Below, piece by piece: positions 48,707-60,122 of a stretch of DNA of 64,000 nucleotides; within the stretch, counting starts at the first letter, position 1, and each line of letters begins with the position of its first letter. A program made the translations under genes and the position numbers. The stretch is from Scleromitrula shiraiana (lineage: Eukaryota > Ascomycota > Leotiomycetes > Helotiales > Sclerotiniaceae): contig JABELC010000002.1 of NCBI GenBank assembly GCA_028455995.1, positions 2,852,001 through 2,916,000 of the forward strand, given 5' to 3'. Below the pieces are notes generated by a model, which ran no database searches, was not told where the DNA came from, and saw only the letters and a list, made by a program, of their open reading frames with translations.

Positions 48707-49294
48707 ATATTTGAACTTTTGAATTTGTTACATCAATACTTGAACTTGAACTACTAGTACATAGTACTCAAAAGTAGTTTTTTGAAGTCCCGTCATCATT
48801 TCCCGTCTTGGATTACTTAATTAGTTTTCTGCCGGGCAATTCCCTATTTATTTTCTAGGCATCGAACACAAAACACCAAACACATAAGATGTTAAAACAT
48901 TTGCTTACCTTATTACTTACTACTTATTACTACTTATTACTACTATTGATCACACATCATACATACTGCTAATACATATCACTTCGAATTGTATCTTATC
49001 TACTACACACTATCCATAACAAGTGGTAGGTACATGCAGTGATAGAAAATCAAACGAAAATACATTCGAGCTTCATGGCGAAATAAACAAACGAAGTTGA
49101 AAATATTGGTACCGATGTAGTATCATCATTGGTAGCTGGGATAAATTAATGTGGTATGAAACAATCGTCTAGGTACTACACAACTACACAAGGTATGTAC
49201 ATATGAATATAAATTAACAACTGCCGTTTACATAACATAGCATGATGCTTTTCTCAAAATGACTTGAAGTATAAAATATTAATCATGTTTACCA

Positions 49295-49388
49295 TCATGT
49301 TCATGTTCATGTTCATGTTCATCTTTACCTTTGCCTTTTTCTTCTTCTTCTTCTTCTTCTTCTTCTTCTTCTTCTTCTTCTTCTTCCA
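49295..49388. repeat. TTCATG and TTC microsatellites
   Basis: About four TTCATG units are followed, after a short gap, by an uninterrupted TTC run of about 16 units. Confidence 0.9.
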
Positions 49389-49410
49389 ATTTTTTTATTT
49401 ATTTAATCTT

Positions 49411-49470
49411 CTCCCTCCACCTCCACCTTCACCTGCACCTTCACCTCCACCATCACCTCTCCACCTTCTT
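49411..49470. repeat. CACCTC/CACCTT imperfect microsatellite
   Basis: CCTCCACCTCCACCTTCACC and following variants. Confidence 0.75.
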
Positions 49471-50006
49471 CTTTCAATATTCTTTTCTTCTGTTCTAGGG
49501 GAAAAAAATTCACTCGTTTCCCTCAATAATTTTCCTTGCCTAATTTTTTATATCCACTGGCATGCTTTATAATTTTTTTCATTCACTCATTATTCATGAA
49601 CTGACTTTATCATATCAAAAAGATCTTTTGACTTGTCAAAAAATTCTGTTCTTCAAATGAAGTCTCAAACTTTTCATCTTCGACATTAAGAGCTTTGAAC
49701 TCTTCGTCAATCTTGAAAGTTGTCTATTGAAAGTTGTCTACAAGACATCAGATTTATATCAAGATATCCTACTTGTTTAATGTTTACTACATTTTTGTGA
49801 GTCTTGAATTTCAATATCCTCTTGATGGAATTTTGAGTATAATTTGTCCAATACACATTTATATACTCTAACTGTGGCTATCGTCGGGACATCAAGTCTT
49901 AATAAATCTTCAGCTTTTTGGGATTATCTACTATGTCCATGATAGCCGTTTAGGCTCTTAAATCATACCATCACTTTCAATAATACTGACTCTGTTACAG
50001 AATCTA

Positions 50007-52874
50007 GTGGTCAAAAGTCAAACGGTCAGAGATCAGCGACGCAGGACAGCATCGCACCTACTTGATAAATCAGAGCTTTCATCTTCACCAATGTCAAGTA
50101 GAAAAGTAAGAGAAAGGGGTTCGTCGCCACCTAAAGGTCCTGCGAAATTTCGTGAGGCTTCCAGATGGGAAGATCGACACCGGGAAGGTTATGGCGGTAG
50201 AGATGGTTCTAGAGGGAGGCCTTCGCCGTCAAGACGAGAGAAGGAAGCAATCTCTCACCCAAGAGTCGAAACGTCGCAATCTGATTTTGGAAAGAGCACA
50301 AAGTCTGCCACCGAGTACAACACACCAACAGAGCTTCCTTTAGAAATACCACCTGGTACCTCTGTAATACCAATACCGGAATCCTCCAAACCAGAAGTTG
50401 TTGATGTTGATGTTTTGATGATTTTTGGTGATCATATTGTCAATACAGCTTCATTGAAAGTTCAGCGTGACTTGACAAAGATTACTTTTGATAAAAAGGC
50501 TGCTGAACACGAGCAAATGGGGAGCCAATTTATAAAATTTCCAACTCATAAGCAGGCTCTTGATAAAGCAAAAGAAGCGGCCGAAAAAGAGTTTCGGGAA
50601 GCCGATGAGAAATTTCTAAGCTCGAGAGCTACAATGGAAGAACACGCTAAGACCATCGCTGCCCACCTTAAATCAAAGACGGCCCCGGTAAACAATACGC
50701 GCTTACAAGAGCTCGAGAACTGTAATCGCGTGTTGGAGGAGAAAGTGAAATTGCTCCAGGAGCATGAAAAGTCTGTTGCGATTGACCAGAAAGGGAAATA
50801 TGCGGAACGTGATACAAGCTTTGAGGATTTGCAGAGTCGATGTTCTTCATTGATCAAGAGCATGCAGGACAATCAGGAAAGTTTCAAGGACTTGCAGAGT
50901 CGACATTCTCAATTATTCAAAAGAGTCTTGGATAATGAGTTCAATTTTGAGGATCTGAAAAATCGATATTCTCGATTGTCCAAAACAAATCAGGACAATA
51001 AGAAAGACTACAAAGGACGGTCTGCAAGTTTGAATCGGGATATTCTATCCTTGCGCAAAGAACTGGAGGAATCTTCCCAAAAAGTTACAAATGAGTCTGT
51101 ACAAAGATCAAATGCTTTAAACCAGCTTGCTGAGATGCTTCGACAAGAAGTCAAGAATGATATGACTGAGCTTCAGGATACTCTTCAGGCCAAAGTCGAT
51201 GCTTTAACTGAGAAACTTTCATCTGAGTATATAGCTAAATCGGAAATTCCAGAGTTACAGAAGGATCTTCTGGACGATCTTAAAATTGTTTCTGACGAAA
51301 CTTCTAGGGATTCTACAGTCAAAACAGAACTTGAGCAAAAGTCAGACAATAAGATAAGCGAGTTACAGCAAACTTTCAATAAAAATTTCAGCCAACTTGA
51401 AGATAACATTCGCAACAGTCGCATTGATATTCTTCAAAGGATTGACACCAATGAATCGGAGGCGAAAAATATCAAGGCAGAATTTGAGCAGTTGAAGAAA
51501 CAGCCAACCATCAATCCCAGGAATGCACCATCGACGCCAAATAAGCCAGGGATATCTTCTCCTGCCTTTGCATCTATGTTGCAAACCAAGGTGCAACAAC
51601 TGGAGCGTGATCTGTCTGTAAAGAAAGAAACTATTGATGCTTTAGAAAAGAGATTATCTTCTTTGGAAAGTTCTTCCAAAGAAGCTGGACCAAGGTCATC
51701 ACCGTTCTCCACAACCGCCCAAGAAGTTACGGGGCTCAAGGAAGATATTAAGCTTTTCCGGGCAGAAAGAAATAACCAGGGAAAAGTTACGACCGGAAAA
51801 ATCGCAGAGCTTAAGAAAGACCTGGAGCTTGCCCGAGCAGAAAGCAATGGCCACAATAAAGTTCTGAATGAGAAGATTGATGAACAGAAGTGTCAATTGG
51901 GTTTATTGGATTTAAAGTGGTCAAATTCTACAGCGGACATAGCCACCATCAACAAACGGCTTGGTTCAACACCTACCTGGGAAAATGATCCAAGAGGGCT
52001 CCTCGGAAAGTTGGAGGACCAATCACATAAACTAACTCGAATGGAGTCTAGGTTTGAAGGGCTGAGCAATAAACAGGAGGGTAATTCTATCGCAATTACC
52101 CATCTGACAAATCGATTTGCACATCTTTCGACAAACGACTTAGCACAACATATACTCAGTCAACTAGAAACGCTGTATCCTAATGTGAGGAACGTCGAAA
52201 CCTCAATTACCGAATCCAAGAATTTGGTATCGGATTCCAAAGATCTTCTCGACAGCTTGAAAGGTAGAGTCTCCTCGCTTGAAGAACGAATTACGAATCA
52301 ACCATCGACTTTGACTAAAGATCGTTATGATGACTTGAGAAATCAACTTTCTGAACTCGAAGAACGTATTACACGGGAACAAAAGAGTGTCCGGAGTGAA
52401 ATGGATGGTTTTGCAAATGAGCGAGTTGGCATTATCAGAGAGGTTGGAAACTTTAAGAAACGGCTACAAAATAATTTTTTAACCTTATCTCAAAATCAAC
52501 ATCGGGTATCCGAAGAAGTCTCGGAAATTATGGTCCGTCTTGGTGTCGCAACATCCTATCCGGATGATTTGGAAGCCAGTAAGAACACCGAGTTAAAGGA
52601 TGATTATCAGACAGAATTAGGCATTGATACCAGAGAAGACCAACGCAGTATTGAGAGAGAACCAAGTAATGCCTCGAATAGCGCAAGAGCCACACCAGTG
52701 CTACCGCCCCAAGGTGTTTCCCAACAACCTTCCGCGCAATCGGACAGTTCAAGCCTTAATCGAAAGAAGAAAACTCCTCCAGTGTTGGAAACAAACGGTC
52801 ATTCAAACGGTAATTCGAGAGCAAACCGGTTCTCGGAAAGCCCTGCTACAAAGAAACGTAGACGATGCGCTTGA
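50007..52874 (+). CDS. Large coiled-coil protein, about 930-955 aa, function unknown
   Basis: A single long frame to TGA 52872-52874. The first in-frame ATG is at 50091 (MSSRKVRERGSSPPKGPAKF). The frame is open upstream to an acceptor-like TGTTACAG ending at 50000, so a short 5' exon may exist. The first 130 residues are basic, Ser/Arg/Pro-rich and probably disordered. From about residue 160 to 880 the protein is almost wholly heptad-like coiled coil (for example LEEKVKLLQEHEKSV, LQQLERD-type and KVDALTEKLSSEYIAKSEIP). Three related blocks contain FEDLQSRCSSLIKSMQDNQ, FKDLQSRHSQLFKRVLDN and FEDLKNRYSRLSKTNQDN, an internal repeat of about 27 residues. The C-terminus has a nuclear-localisation-like KKRRRCA. 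A structural or nuclear scaffold role is a guess. No ATPase head is present, so it is not an SMC protein. Confidence 0.8.
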   Translation: MVKSQTVRDQRRRTASHLLDKSELSSSPMSSRKVRERGSSPPKGPAKFREASRWEDRHREGYGGRDGSRGRPSPSRREKEAISHPRVETSQSDFGKSTKSATEYNTPTELPLEIPPGTSVIPIPESSKPEVVDVDVLMIFGDHIVNTASLKVQRDLTKITFDKKAAEHEQMGSQFIKFPTHKQALDKAKEAAEKEFREADEKFLSSRATMEEHAKTIAAHLKSKTAPVNNTRLQELENCNRVLEEKVKLLQEHEKSVAIDQKGKYAERDTSFEDLQSRCSSLIKSMQDNQESFKDLQSRHSQLFKRVLDNEFNFEDLKNRYSRLSKTNQDNKKDYKGRSASLNRDILSLRKELEESSQKVTNESVQRSNALNQLAEMLRQEVKNDMTELQDTLQAKVDALTEKLSSEYIAKSEIPELQKDLLDDLKIVSDETSRDSTVKTELEQKSDNKISELQQTFNKNFSQLEDNIRNSRIDILQRIDTNESEAKNIKAEFEQLKKQPTINPRNAPSTPNKPGISSPAFASMLQTKVQQLERDLSVKKETIDALEKRLSSLESSSKEAGPRSSPFSTTAQEVTGLKEDIKLFRAERNNQGKVTTGKIAELKKDLELARAESNGHNKVLNEKIDEQKCQLGLLDLKWSNSTADIATINKRLGSTPTWENDPRGLLGKLEDQSHKLTRMESRFEGLSNKQEGNSIAITHLTNRFAHLSTNDLAQHILSQLETLYPNVRNVETSITESKNLVSDSKDLLDSLKGRVSSLEERITNQPSTLTKDRYDDLRNQLSELEERITREQKSVRSEMDGFANERVGIIREVGNFKKRLQNNFLTLSQNQHRVSEEVSEIMVRLGVATSYPDDLEASKNTELKDDYQTELGIDTREDQRSIEREPSNASNSARATPVLPPQGVSQQPSAQSDSSSLNRKKKTPPVLETNGHSNGNSRANRFSESPATKKRRRCA

Positions 52875-54134
52875 TGGTGGTAATTGGGGTTATAGGGGTA
52901 ATCCACAACCGCAGGGCAGTGGTGAATAATCGCGGTTACTCTTTACGATATGATCATGACTTTGCATTTCCTACGACCGATAATTTCTTTTCTTATCGGA
53001 GTATGGAGAACATGGATCTACAAAAAATAGTGCGGCGATTATGGGATGATGGGTGAGTTGGGTGAAATTTTTAGGAATCATAGTGCTGGCTGGGTGCTTA
53101 GTGTGTACATTTTGAGATGATCGTGATTGGAGCTTGGGAGGAGCTTGGGAGGAGCAAATATGAGCATTATTGAAACATAAGTTACTAGAATAGTCACTAG
53201 ACGTGAACATGGAGGATAAATTCAATATTAAAGTCTTTTTCATTTGTGATACATATTTGATTGTCTGAATTAGAATGGACAATCAACCTCTTCATCATCT
53301 CAATATCTGACTTGGAACTAAACATTGGATGTACTGGTAGTATCTACTTTTATGTTGTCTGACTCGATATTAGACATTTACACTGGCATTATCTACTATT
53401 ATATTGTTTAACTTGGAACTGAACATTCAAAGTATCCACTGTTATGTGGTTTAACTTCAAACTGGACCATCAAATTATCTTGTATTATGATATGATAATG
53501 GAGAGTATTTTGAAGGATATTCTAGAGTTCGGTTATCTGATACTCCTTCAGCTACTAGCATCGAGCTAGTATTCCAATTTTGAACGTCCGAGTCCCTTTA
53601 GTTGATTGCCACAAAAGAGCTGATCAACTGAATGGCACTAATGGTGCGGAGCACCACTAGTGGGATATTATTGTATATATAGAGGGAGCGTATATGATCA
53701 TCTGATGATGATCACATGATCATATCTTTTGTGACATTGATAGATAATTGTTAAATATTAATTTAAATTCAGATGTGATGTATGTTTTCTAGTTAGATAA
53801 TAATACAAAAATTGGTTGAATATGTATATTTAATATAAACATTCAAAATGGACTTTTATTCAAAATGTATTTAAGTGTTTATTGTTCGAATAGACATTTG
53901 AATTAGCTCATACTAGTTTTCTAATTTGGTCGAACTCGCTTTCGGCTTATATAAGCCCATACGGATTATAGATGACAGGGGTACGTGCAGCCGACAAGAC
54001 AAGGCTCAAGTTTATGAATTGAAATCCAAACAATTTTCTAGCATCTCTTTCCTTGCCTAATAACTTAACTCAACCACGCGCGCTACTTCTTTCACCATAT
54101 TTAAAGATTCATCCATCTTTTGAAAGGATTCAAT
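52875..54134. other. Intergenic, contains degenerate tandem repeat and AT-rich spacer
   Basis: 53750-53915 is AT-rich and ends CATTTGAATTAGCTC, matching the spacer family seen at 850-890. 53690-53730 has overlapping GATCAT palindromes. No gene was recognised. Confidence 0.4.
53306..53495. repeat. Degenerate tandem repeat, four copies of 43-52 bp
   Basis: Units start TCTGACTTGGAACTAAACAT (53306), TCTGACTCG (53358), TTTAACTTGGAACTGAACAT (53407) and TTTAACTTCAAACTGGACC (53450), each followed by ATCTACT- and TATGTTG-like blocks. Confidence 0.75.
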
Positions 54135-55661
54135 ATGGCAGCAGTAAGGAATAATGTCTCTACTTTCAATTTCTATATGCTTACAGTTCAATAGGCAATT
54201 CAGACTGTCTCCGAGAGCAAGGAGCTGCGAGGGCTCAACCTCATCGCAGCCCATTCTCATATTCGCGGCCTAGGTGTAGATCCAGATACCTTGGAACCCC
54301 GCGCATCATCCCAAGGACTGGTGGGACAGGAGAAGGCGCGTAAAGCTGCTGCAGTTATCTTACAAATGGTGAAGGAAGGAAAGATTGCTGGTAGAGCGGT
54401 TTTGATTGCTGGTCCTCCGAGGTAGGTTGGCAATGGGTTCATTCGAGGCGCGCACTTGTGTTGATGTTAACTCATTTCTATTAGTACCGGAAAGACTGCA
54501 ATTGCAATGGGAATGGCACAATCTTTAGGCTCAGATGTACCTTTCACTATGTTAGCTTCTTCGGAAATATTCTCACTCGAAATGTCGAAAACTGAAGCTC
54601 TCACTCAAGCTTTCCGAAAATCCATTGGTGTGCGAATAAAGGAGGAGAGCGAGATGATCGAGGGAGAGGTCGTTGAAATACAGACTGATAGAAGTGTAAC
54701 GGGTGGTACGAAACAGGGTAAATTAACCATCAAGACCACGGATATGGAAACGATCTATGATATGGGAAGCAAAATGATCGACTCGATGACGAAGGAGCGC
54801 GTTATGGCTGGAGATATCATATCCATCGACAAATCATCCGGCAAAATTACAAAATTGGGACGATCATATGCGAAGTCAAGAGATTACGATGCAATGGGCG
54901 TGGATACCAAGTTCTTGCAATGCCCGGATGGAGAATTACAAAAGCGCAAAGAGGTTGTACACACAGTGAGCTTACATGAGATTGATGTTATCAACTCGAG
55001 GACGCAGGGATTCCTAGCTCTTTTCTCTGGAGACACCGGAGAAATCAGAAGTGAGGTTCGAGATCAAATCAATACAAAGGTTGCGGAATGGAAAGAGGAA
55101 GGAAAAGCCGAAATCGTACCCGGAGTTCTATTCATCGACGAAGTTCACATGCTTGACATCGAATGCTTCTCATACATCAACCGTGCTCTGGAGGATGAGC
55201 TTGCCCCTATCGTCATCATGGCCAGCAATCGCGGAAACTCGAGAATCAGAGGCACAAACTACAAGAGTCCTCACGGCCTCCCTCTCGATTTCCTAGACAG
55301 AGTAGTCATCGTCAGCACCCACACATACGCCAAAGAAGAAATCCAACAAATTCTATCCATCCGTGCCCAAGAGGAAGAAGTCGATATCTCGCCTGACGCC
55401 TTAGCTTTACTGACGAAAATTGGTCAAGAAACCGGTATTCGATACGCCAGTAATCTTATCACCACATCGCAACTCATCGCGGCGAAACGAAAGGCAAAGC
55501 AAATCGGCATCGAGGATGTTCAGAGAAGTTTCTCGCTCTTCTATGATTCTTCGAGAAGCGTTAAATTTGTTACGGATTTCGAGAAACGTCTTATTGGTGA
55601 TGAGGGCGCGGTTAGCTTGTCGGTTACTAATGGTCATGGTGATGCTATGGATATTTCATGA
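54135..55661 (+). CDS. RVB2: RuvB-like AAA+ ATPase 2 (Reptin), 470 aa, three exons
   Basis: Exons are 54135-54143 (9 nt, MAA), 54195-54421 and 54485-55661. Conserved start block AAHSHIRGLGVDPDTLEPRA, then SSQGLVGQEKARKAA. Walker A GPPSTGKT spans residues 76-83 (the exon 2-3 junction splits the Ser). EIFSLEMSKTEALTQAFRKS and IGVRIKEE follow, and Walker B LFIDEVHML has Asp297/Glu298. Sensor 1 is IVIMASNRG and the arginine region is SPHGLPLDFLDRVVIVSTH. Sensor 2 follows as GIRYASNLI. The insertion domain between the Walker motifs (EGEVVEIQTDRSVTGGTKQG) is the Rvb-specific OB fold. With RVB1 it forms the heterohexamer of the INO80, SWR1, R2TP and NuA4-linked complexes. Length and motifs are normal. 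Convergent with LIN1. Confidence 0.97.
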
Positions 55662-56125
55662 ATTGGTTTGGATGGGATGGCATGAGATGTGATGTGATCG
55701 ATTAGTTGATTTGGCGTTTTTTGCAATGGCAAGCTTGGGAGGGGCAACGATAAGACTCTTTTGTTGTATATTAGGGAAGGCTTAAAAAGTAGGCGCAAAT
55801 ATCAAGAATGTGCAGTAATGAAATTAGTGGTACCATATGATGCGATATACTCCAGGTTTTTGGCGCATTTAAATCGTGTGATATATGTATCTCGAGTATC
55901 TAGAAATCCAGTCCCTACGCCCGCAAATGTGAAATGTAGAAATTCTGAAAAGTCGTCATTTTTTGGAAACCCAGCATGTGATTAAACTACCGAAACCAAT
56001 ATGACAGTATACATTTAGTAGCCAATAGTTTTGAATTTTGCCATATCCAGGGTATCATCAATATCATACATACACATCATTCATCGATCCGTCCCATCTC
56101 AAGACATCCCACCCCGCGCTCAAAA
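55662..56125. other. Convergent intergenic region
   Basis: Shared 3' region of RVB2 and LIN1. No gene was seen. Confidence 0.5.
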
Positions 56126-57574
56126 TCAAACAAAATCCACCACCCGACTCCAACCGCCCTCCTCCCCCTCCCTCCTAAACTCCACCCCTTCCCCAAAATA
56201 CCCCGCGTTCTGCCACGCCAGCATAGTAGCGCCATCATAAGGACCCTGTTTCGCCGCTCCATCCCGTCCATCCGTCCATCTATATTCCCACATCTTGGTA
56301 CTTCCCCTCCCGTTTCCACCCCCTGTTTCCTCGGCAGCAGGTGGTTCCACCCAATCTTCGCCCGTCTCCCGCCGATATTGCCGTATCAGCATTTCTTTTT
56401 CCTGCTCATAAACGTCGGTTTGCCCGCGTGTGAGTAGTTGATCGGCGGCTCCTGTGATGGCGTTCACGGCATCTCGTATCCTCACTTGCTCGGGATCTTC
56501 GACTATTTTTTCGGTCTCCACGTCCATGGAATCGTCTTTTTGTTGTTGTTTTTTCAATTTCCATTTGGGGATTTTCTTGGTTTTTGATTGGCCTTTCCCC
56601 AGACGAGCGAGGGCTTCGAGAACGGTTTCGCCGCGCTCGAGTTTGAGGATTAGGGTGCTGAGTATGTCAGATAACAGTGTGGCGTCATCTTCTAATATTT
56701 TTTGTCGTCGTTCTTCTTCCCGTTTTTCGTGTGCTTCGGCTGCTTTCTTCATCTCCTTCTTGCTGATTCCTTCGAGCCAACTATCATGTACTGCGTCTCG
56801 ATCTGCGGCCTTGCGAACAAAATTTCCATTCTCGTCGAATCGACCTTCTTCTTGCTCGGATTTCATGTTAAATGCGTCTACTTTGGGCGCATTTCTTTTC
56901 AATCCTCCTGCTCCAACTTCGGCATCGATATCTTCCTCTTGTGCTAATAGTGCGGCTTCTTCTTCGTCGTCGCTGCTTTCTTGGTCGTCCATGGCGTGTG
57001 TGGATAGTTTTCCATTGGGATCTAATGCGAAATTTCCGGAAACATGACCACCGCTCTTACTACTTAAGACTTGCCCTTCTATCTCATCCTCATCTAAAAA
57101 CCGCACTTCCTTGCGCTTCTTCCCAGCCTTCCCTTGAGTTTCATCCTCGTCTCCATCCGCAAAATCTTCATCCAAATCCGCAAACATATCTGCGTCCTCC
57201 TCTATTTCAGACTTCTTATTCCCTCCGCCCGACCCCTCCTTCCCATAACCATCCAGTGCCTCCGCTAAACTAACCTCCCCCTTCTTTCCCCTAGCTCTCT
57301 CATCCGCGCGCGCATCAAACCCCTCATTATCAGAATCACTATCATAACCATCGATATTAACCGCCCCTCTCTTGGTACCTGCACCTTTACTCCCAATAAC
57401 ATCCGCATCTAAAATCGCATCTTCTTCTCGCGCATCCGCCGCTAAAGCCGAGGGATTCCTCGTATCGAATTTGGGTTTCTTGGACGATGGTCCATCTTCA
57501 TCGTCGTTGTGGTGGTATCGAGCAAATTCTTCACCGGCGCGCTTGGGTCGCGCAGCTGCGTATCGAGAAGACAT
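56126..57574 (-). CDS. LIN1: LIN1/CD2BP2-type GYF-domain spliceosomal protein, 482 aa
   Basis: A single exon from MSSRYAAARPKRAGEEFARY. The N-terminal half is acidic and disordered, with KKPKFDTRNPSALAADAREED, VNIDGYDSDSDNEGF and MFADLDEDFADGDEDE blocks and KEVRFLDEDEIEGQV, the last typical of CD2BP2/Lin1. The mid region GRFDENGNFVRKAADRDAVH, DSWLEGISKKEMKKAAEAHE is the most diagnostic part of the family. The C-terminal GYF domain (about 421-482) shows W-E-Y-R-W, GPYDGATMLAWQNAGYF and a closing W-x-x-V. In yeast Lin1 and human CD2BP2 (U5-52K) this protein binds the U5 snRNP factor Prp6/Prp8 network and proline-rich ligands. Divergent with UFD1 across a spacer of about 324-390 bp. Confidence 0.92.
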   Translation of the reverse strand: MSSRYAAARPKRAGEEFARYHHNDDEDGPSSKKPKFDTRNPSALAADAREEDAILDADVIGSKGAGTKRGAVNIDGYDSDSDNEGFDARADERARGKKGEVSLAEALDGYGKEGSGGGNKKSEIEEDADMFADLDEDFADGDEDETQGKAGKKRKEVRFLDEDEIEGQVLSSKSGGHVSGNFALDPNGKLSTHAMDDQESSDDEEEAALLAQEEDIDAEVGAGGLKRNAPKVDAFNMKSEQEEGRFDENGNFVRKAADRDAVHDSWLEGISKKEMKKAAEAHEKREEERRQKILEDDATLLSDILSTLILKLERGETVLEALARLGKGQSKTKKIPKWKLKKQQQKDDSMDVETEKIVEDPEQVRIRDAVNAITGAADQLLTRGQTDVYEQEKEMLIRQYRRETGEDWVEPPAAEETGGGNGRGSTKMWEYRWTDGRDGAAKQGPYDGATMLAWQNAGYFGEGVEFRREGEEGGWSRVVDFV

Positions 57575-57964
57575 GCTGGAAGTGAGAGTTTTAATTCAAT
57601 GAGCTTTGGAATGTTCGAGCTACTCTGGTCTAGCTAGCTCTTTGGATGAATGCGTTGAAAGGATGGGAAGCTCTTTCGGGGCTAAGATTCTCCGACAACC
57701 GAGCTGGTTCCTGCGTCATCTTTAGCAACCTACCCTCTGGTTATCTTCGAGCTTATGATATTTCCGACGGACAACTTTTGAACGAGACGAATAATTTATT
57801 CTCAGCAGTTGAGGGTTTAATCATATTTTGATAGTTTTAGGAAGTTCCCCAAACTTAATTTAAAGGAGAATCTTAAGTCTTAATCTATTTGAGCGAAAAT
57901 GGTACGTTGAGTGTAACCGCTTTGCGGGACCCGAAATACTGACGATGTTGATAGTTTAACTCAG
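57575..57964. other. Bidirectional promoter region of LIN1 and UFD1
   Basis: A short spacer. An open frame of 61 codons at 57646-57831 has no recognised motif. ATG 57899 followed by GTACGT could be a minimal first exon of UFD1, but the phase does not fit simply. Confidence 0.4.
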
Positions 57965-59181
57965 GCTTCGGCGATGATCCAGTTGCGATGTACAATATGA
58001 TGCAGCGTGGTGGAATTAGGGGGCCTCCAAAGCGATTCGACGAATACTATCGATGCTACCCTACTGTTATGATACCAGGACCCGAACGACAGAATCTTAA
58101 CTATGGAGGAAAGATCATTATGCCACCATCTGCTCTGGAAAAGCTTACACGACTGCATATCACATATCCCATGTTATTCGAGCTTATCAATGGCCAAGGC
58201 TCTGATGGTCCGAAGTTGACACATGCGGGTGTGCTGGAGTTTATCGCAGAGGAGGGGAAGGTTTATCTGCCACACTGGGTATGAATATTCTGTGTCTTTG
58301 CAAACATAATTGCTTCCAAGCTAACTAGTAGACTTCAGATGATGCAAACCCTTGAGCTTGAGATAGGAGACCTCTTTCAAATCAAATCTACTGATCTTCC
58401 CCCTGCATCTCTCATCAAGCTTCAGCCACAATCTGTCAATTTTCTCGATATCTCCAACCCTAAAGCCGTACTCGAAAAAGCTTTCCGGGATTTCTCTACC
58501 CTCACCAAAGGCGATATCTTCAGCTTCTTCTACAATGATACAGTTTATGATGTTGCCGTGTTGGAAGTCAAGCCAGTGACTGAGAAATTAGGTGTTAGCA
58601 TGCTCGAAACAGATGTATCAGTCGATTTTGCACCACCGCTTGGCTACGTCGAACCAACAGCCAACCGTGCTGGCGGCAGCGGAACCAGCACACCCCGAAG
58701 CGCCATCGGTCTCCCCTCAGGCGGTATGCTTCACAGTCAAGGAACCATGGCTCAGGCTATCAACTACGACTCCATCGCACCATCATCCAACACGGCAGCA
58801 CAAGGAGCCAGAGCCGCTTCCTCGAATTTCATGACCGGTGGGCATAAATTGAATTCAAAGAAGGGTGCAAAGACTCCCACCCCTACAGCCTCTACCCCTG
58901 TTGCGGGAGTTAGTACGAATGCACCTCCTCCGACTGTACGTCGCACAAATGGTCCCCAGCCATTAAGATTGCCGCCCAACAAATTGTTCTTCGGATACGA
59001 AGTCAAGCCAGTAAAGACGCAAGCGGATAAGGATAAGGAGAATGCAGATGCATTACAGCCACATTTCAAGGGCCAAGGACAAACATTAAGAAATGGCAAA
59101 AAGGTTGATGCGAAGAGTGAGCCAGTAGAGCAACCGAAGGCGAAGGAGGAATCTCAGGGAAGAAAATTAGGAAAGAGATGA
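57965..59181 (+). CDS. UFD1: UFD1, ubiquitin fusion degradation protein 1 (Cdc48 cofactor)
   Basis: Exon from acceptor CTCAG at 57964 to 58278, then 58339-59181. The first in-frame Met is 57988 (MYNMMQRGGIRGPPKRFDEY), but the frame is open upstream as GFGDDPVAMYN, which looks native, so a tiny 5' exon is likely and its position is unresolved. UT3 fold motifs: YRCYPTVMIPGPERQNLNYG, GKIIMPPSALEKLTRLHITY, PMLFEL, HAGVLEFIAEEGKVYLPHWM and MQTLELEIGDLFQIKSTDLP, then SVNFLDISNPKAVLEKAFRD, FSTLTKGD and SVDFAPPLGYVEP. The C-terminal region has FFGYEVKP-like and proline-rich low-complexity stretches for Npl4 and Cdc48 binding. It works with Npl4 and Cdc48/p97 to extract ubiquitinated proteins from membranes and complexes. 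About 385 residues. Confidence 0.93.
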
Positions 59182-60122
59182 AAATGGTTATATGATGATT
59201 TTATATGATTTGAGGGTCCTGGCGCATGGAGGTGGGTGATTATTCTGGAGTTTGGGAGGGGACAATTGGCTGGGTATACATACATGCATACGTTGAGTCA
59301 TGGTGCTAGGTTGTATCTTGAGAATCAATATAATGGTTCCCTTCCATGCTTCTTTGCAGCGGGGCATGGCTGCTGGTTTACGATATTATATGATATTATG
59401 GAAACAGGAGACACCAAATTGGGAGACGAAAACTACTACTTGAATTGATATATCAACGAGCTGAAGTTTTATCTAGCTGCTCAAGTTAGGAATATGTCAA
59501 ATCCGACTATATCCTTCTGTTGATTTTCGTCCAAGTGATTGAAAGATGTGTTCGGTTTTGTGAGTATAGAGGAACTAGCTCAGTATATACACTTGATTCA
59601 CCAAGCTGCAGTTATGTTTGAATTTCAGACTTCGGGTTTGCCAAGGAATGAGTATTAAGTATGTTCTCTATCCAATTCTTGGGCAGCTCGATTTCCGATT
59701 GCTATGTTGTCCGTAATTTAAGCATCACAGCGCGGGGGAAATAGTTAGATAATGAATATGAATATAGGGGGGTGACTGTTTAGTTTCCTGATCCTAGTGG
59801 ATCTTGTAAAACCCAAAAGAACATCTGTAGGCAGGAACATCCTCTAATCGTCACTGCCATATATCCATTCCTTGGATGTGGGTTTGGGTTTGCTCTTTCC
59901 ATGAATAGCAGACATTAAATTGAGTAAACAATACAATAAGACCTTGTCTTCTACAACTATTTCTATCCCTCTTCAACATTCTGCATTGATGTTTTCTATT
60001 GTATCATCAACATCCAATAGAACATCTCTTCTGTATACGGTATCTTTTAAATATCAAATACTCTCTAAGAAACAACCGCCGCCAACTTCACTTATAAACT
60101 CTCATTACTCTCAAAAAGCAAA
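59182..60122. other. Intergenic
   Basis: No gene was recognised. 59920-60120 probably includes the promoter and leader of the next gene. Confidence 0.4.

Larger units (their letters stand above)
45719..50006. other. Long intergenic region, 4.3 kb, simple repeats only
   Basis: Short open frames on both strands lack motifs and splice support. It contains ATCC, ATTTT, TTC and TTCATG microsatellites and a CATGTAAGTAATAATTG tandem repeat. 48290-48540 is AT-rich. Untranslated RNA genes cannot be excluded by eye. Confidence 0.45.

Noticed and set aside
49264..49572. 102-codon frame starting MKYKILIMFTIMFMFMF
   Set aside because: It is a translation of the TTCATG, TTC and CACCTC microsatellites and is not a credible protein.
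56454..57273. Plus-strand frames of up to 197 codons over LIN1
   Set aside because: Ser/Phe-rich frames antisense to the acidic, conserved LIN1 coding sequence.
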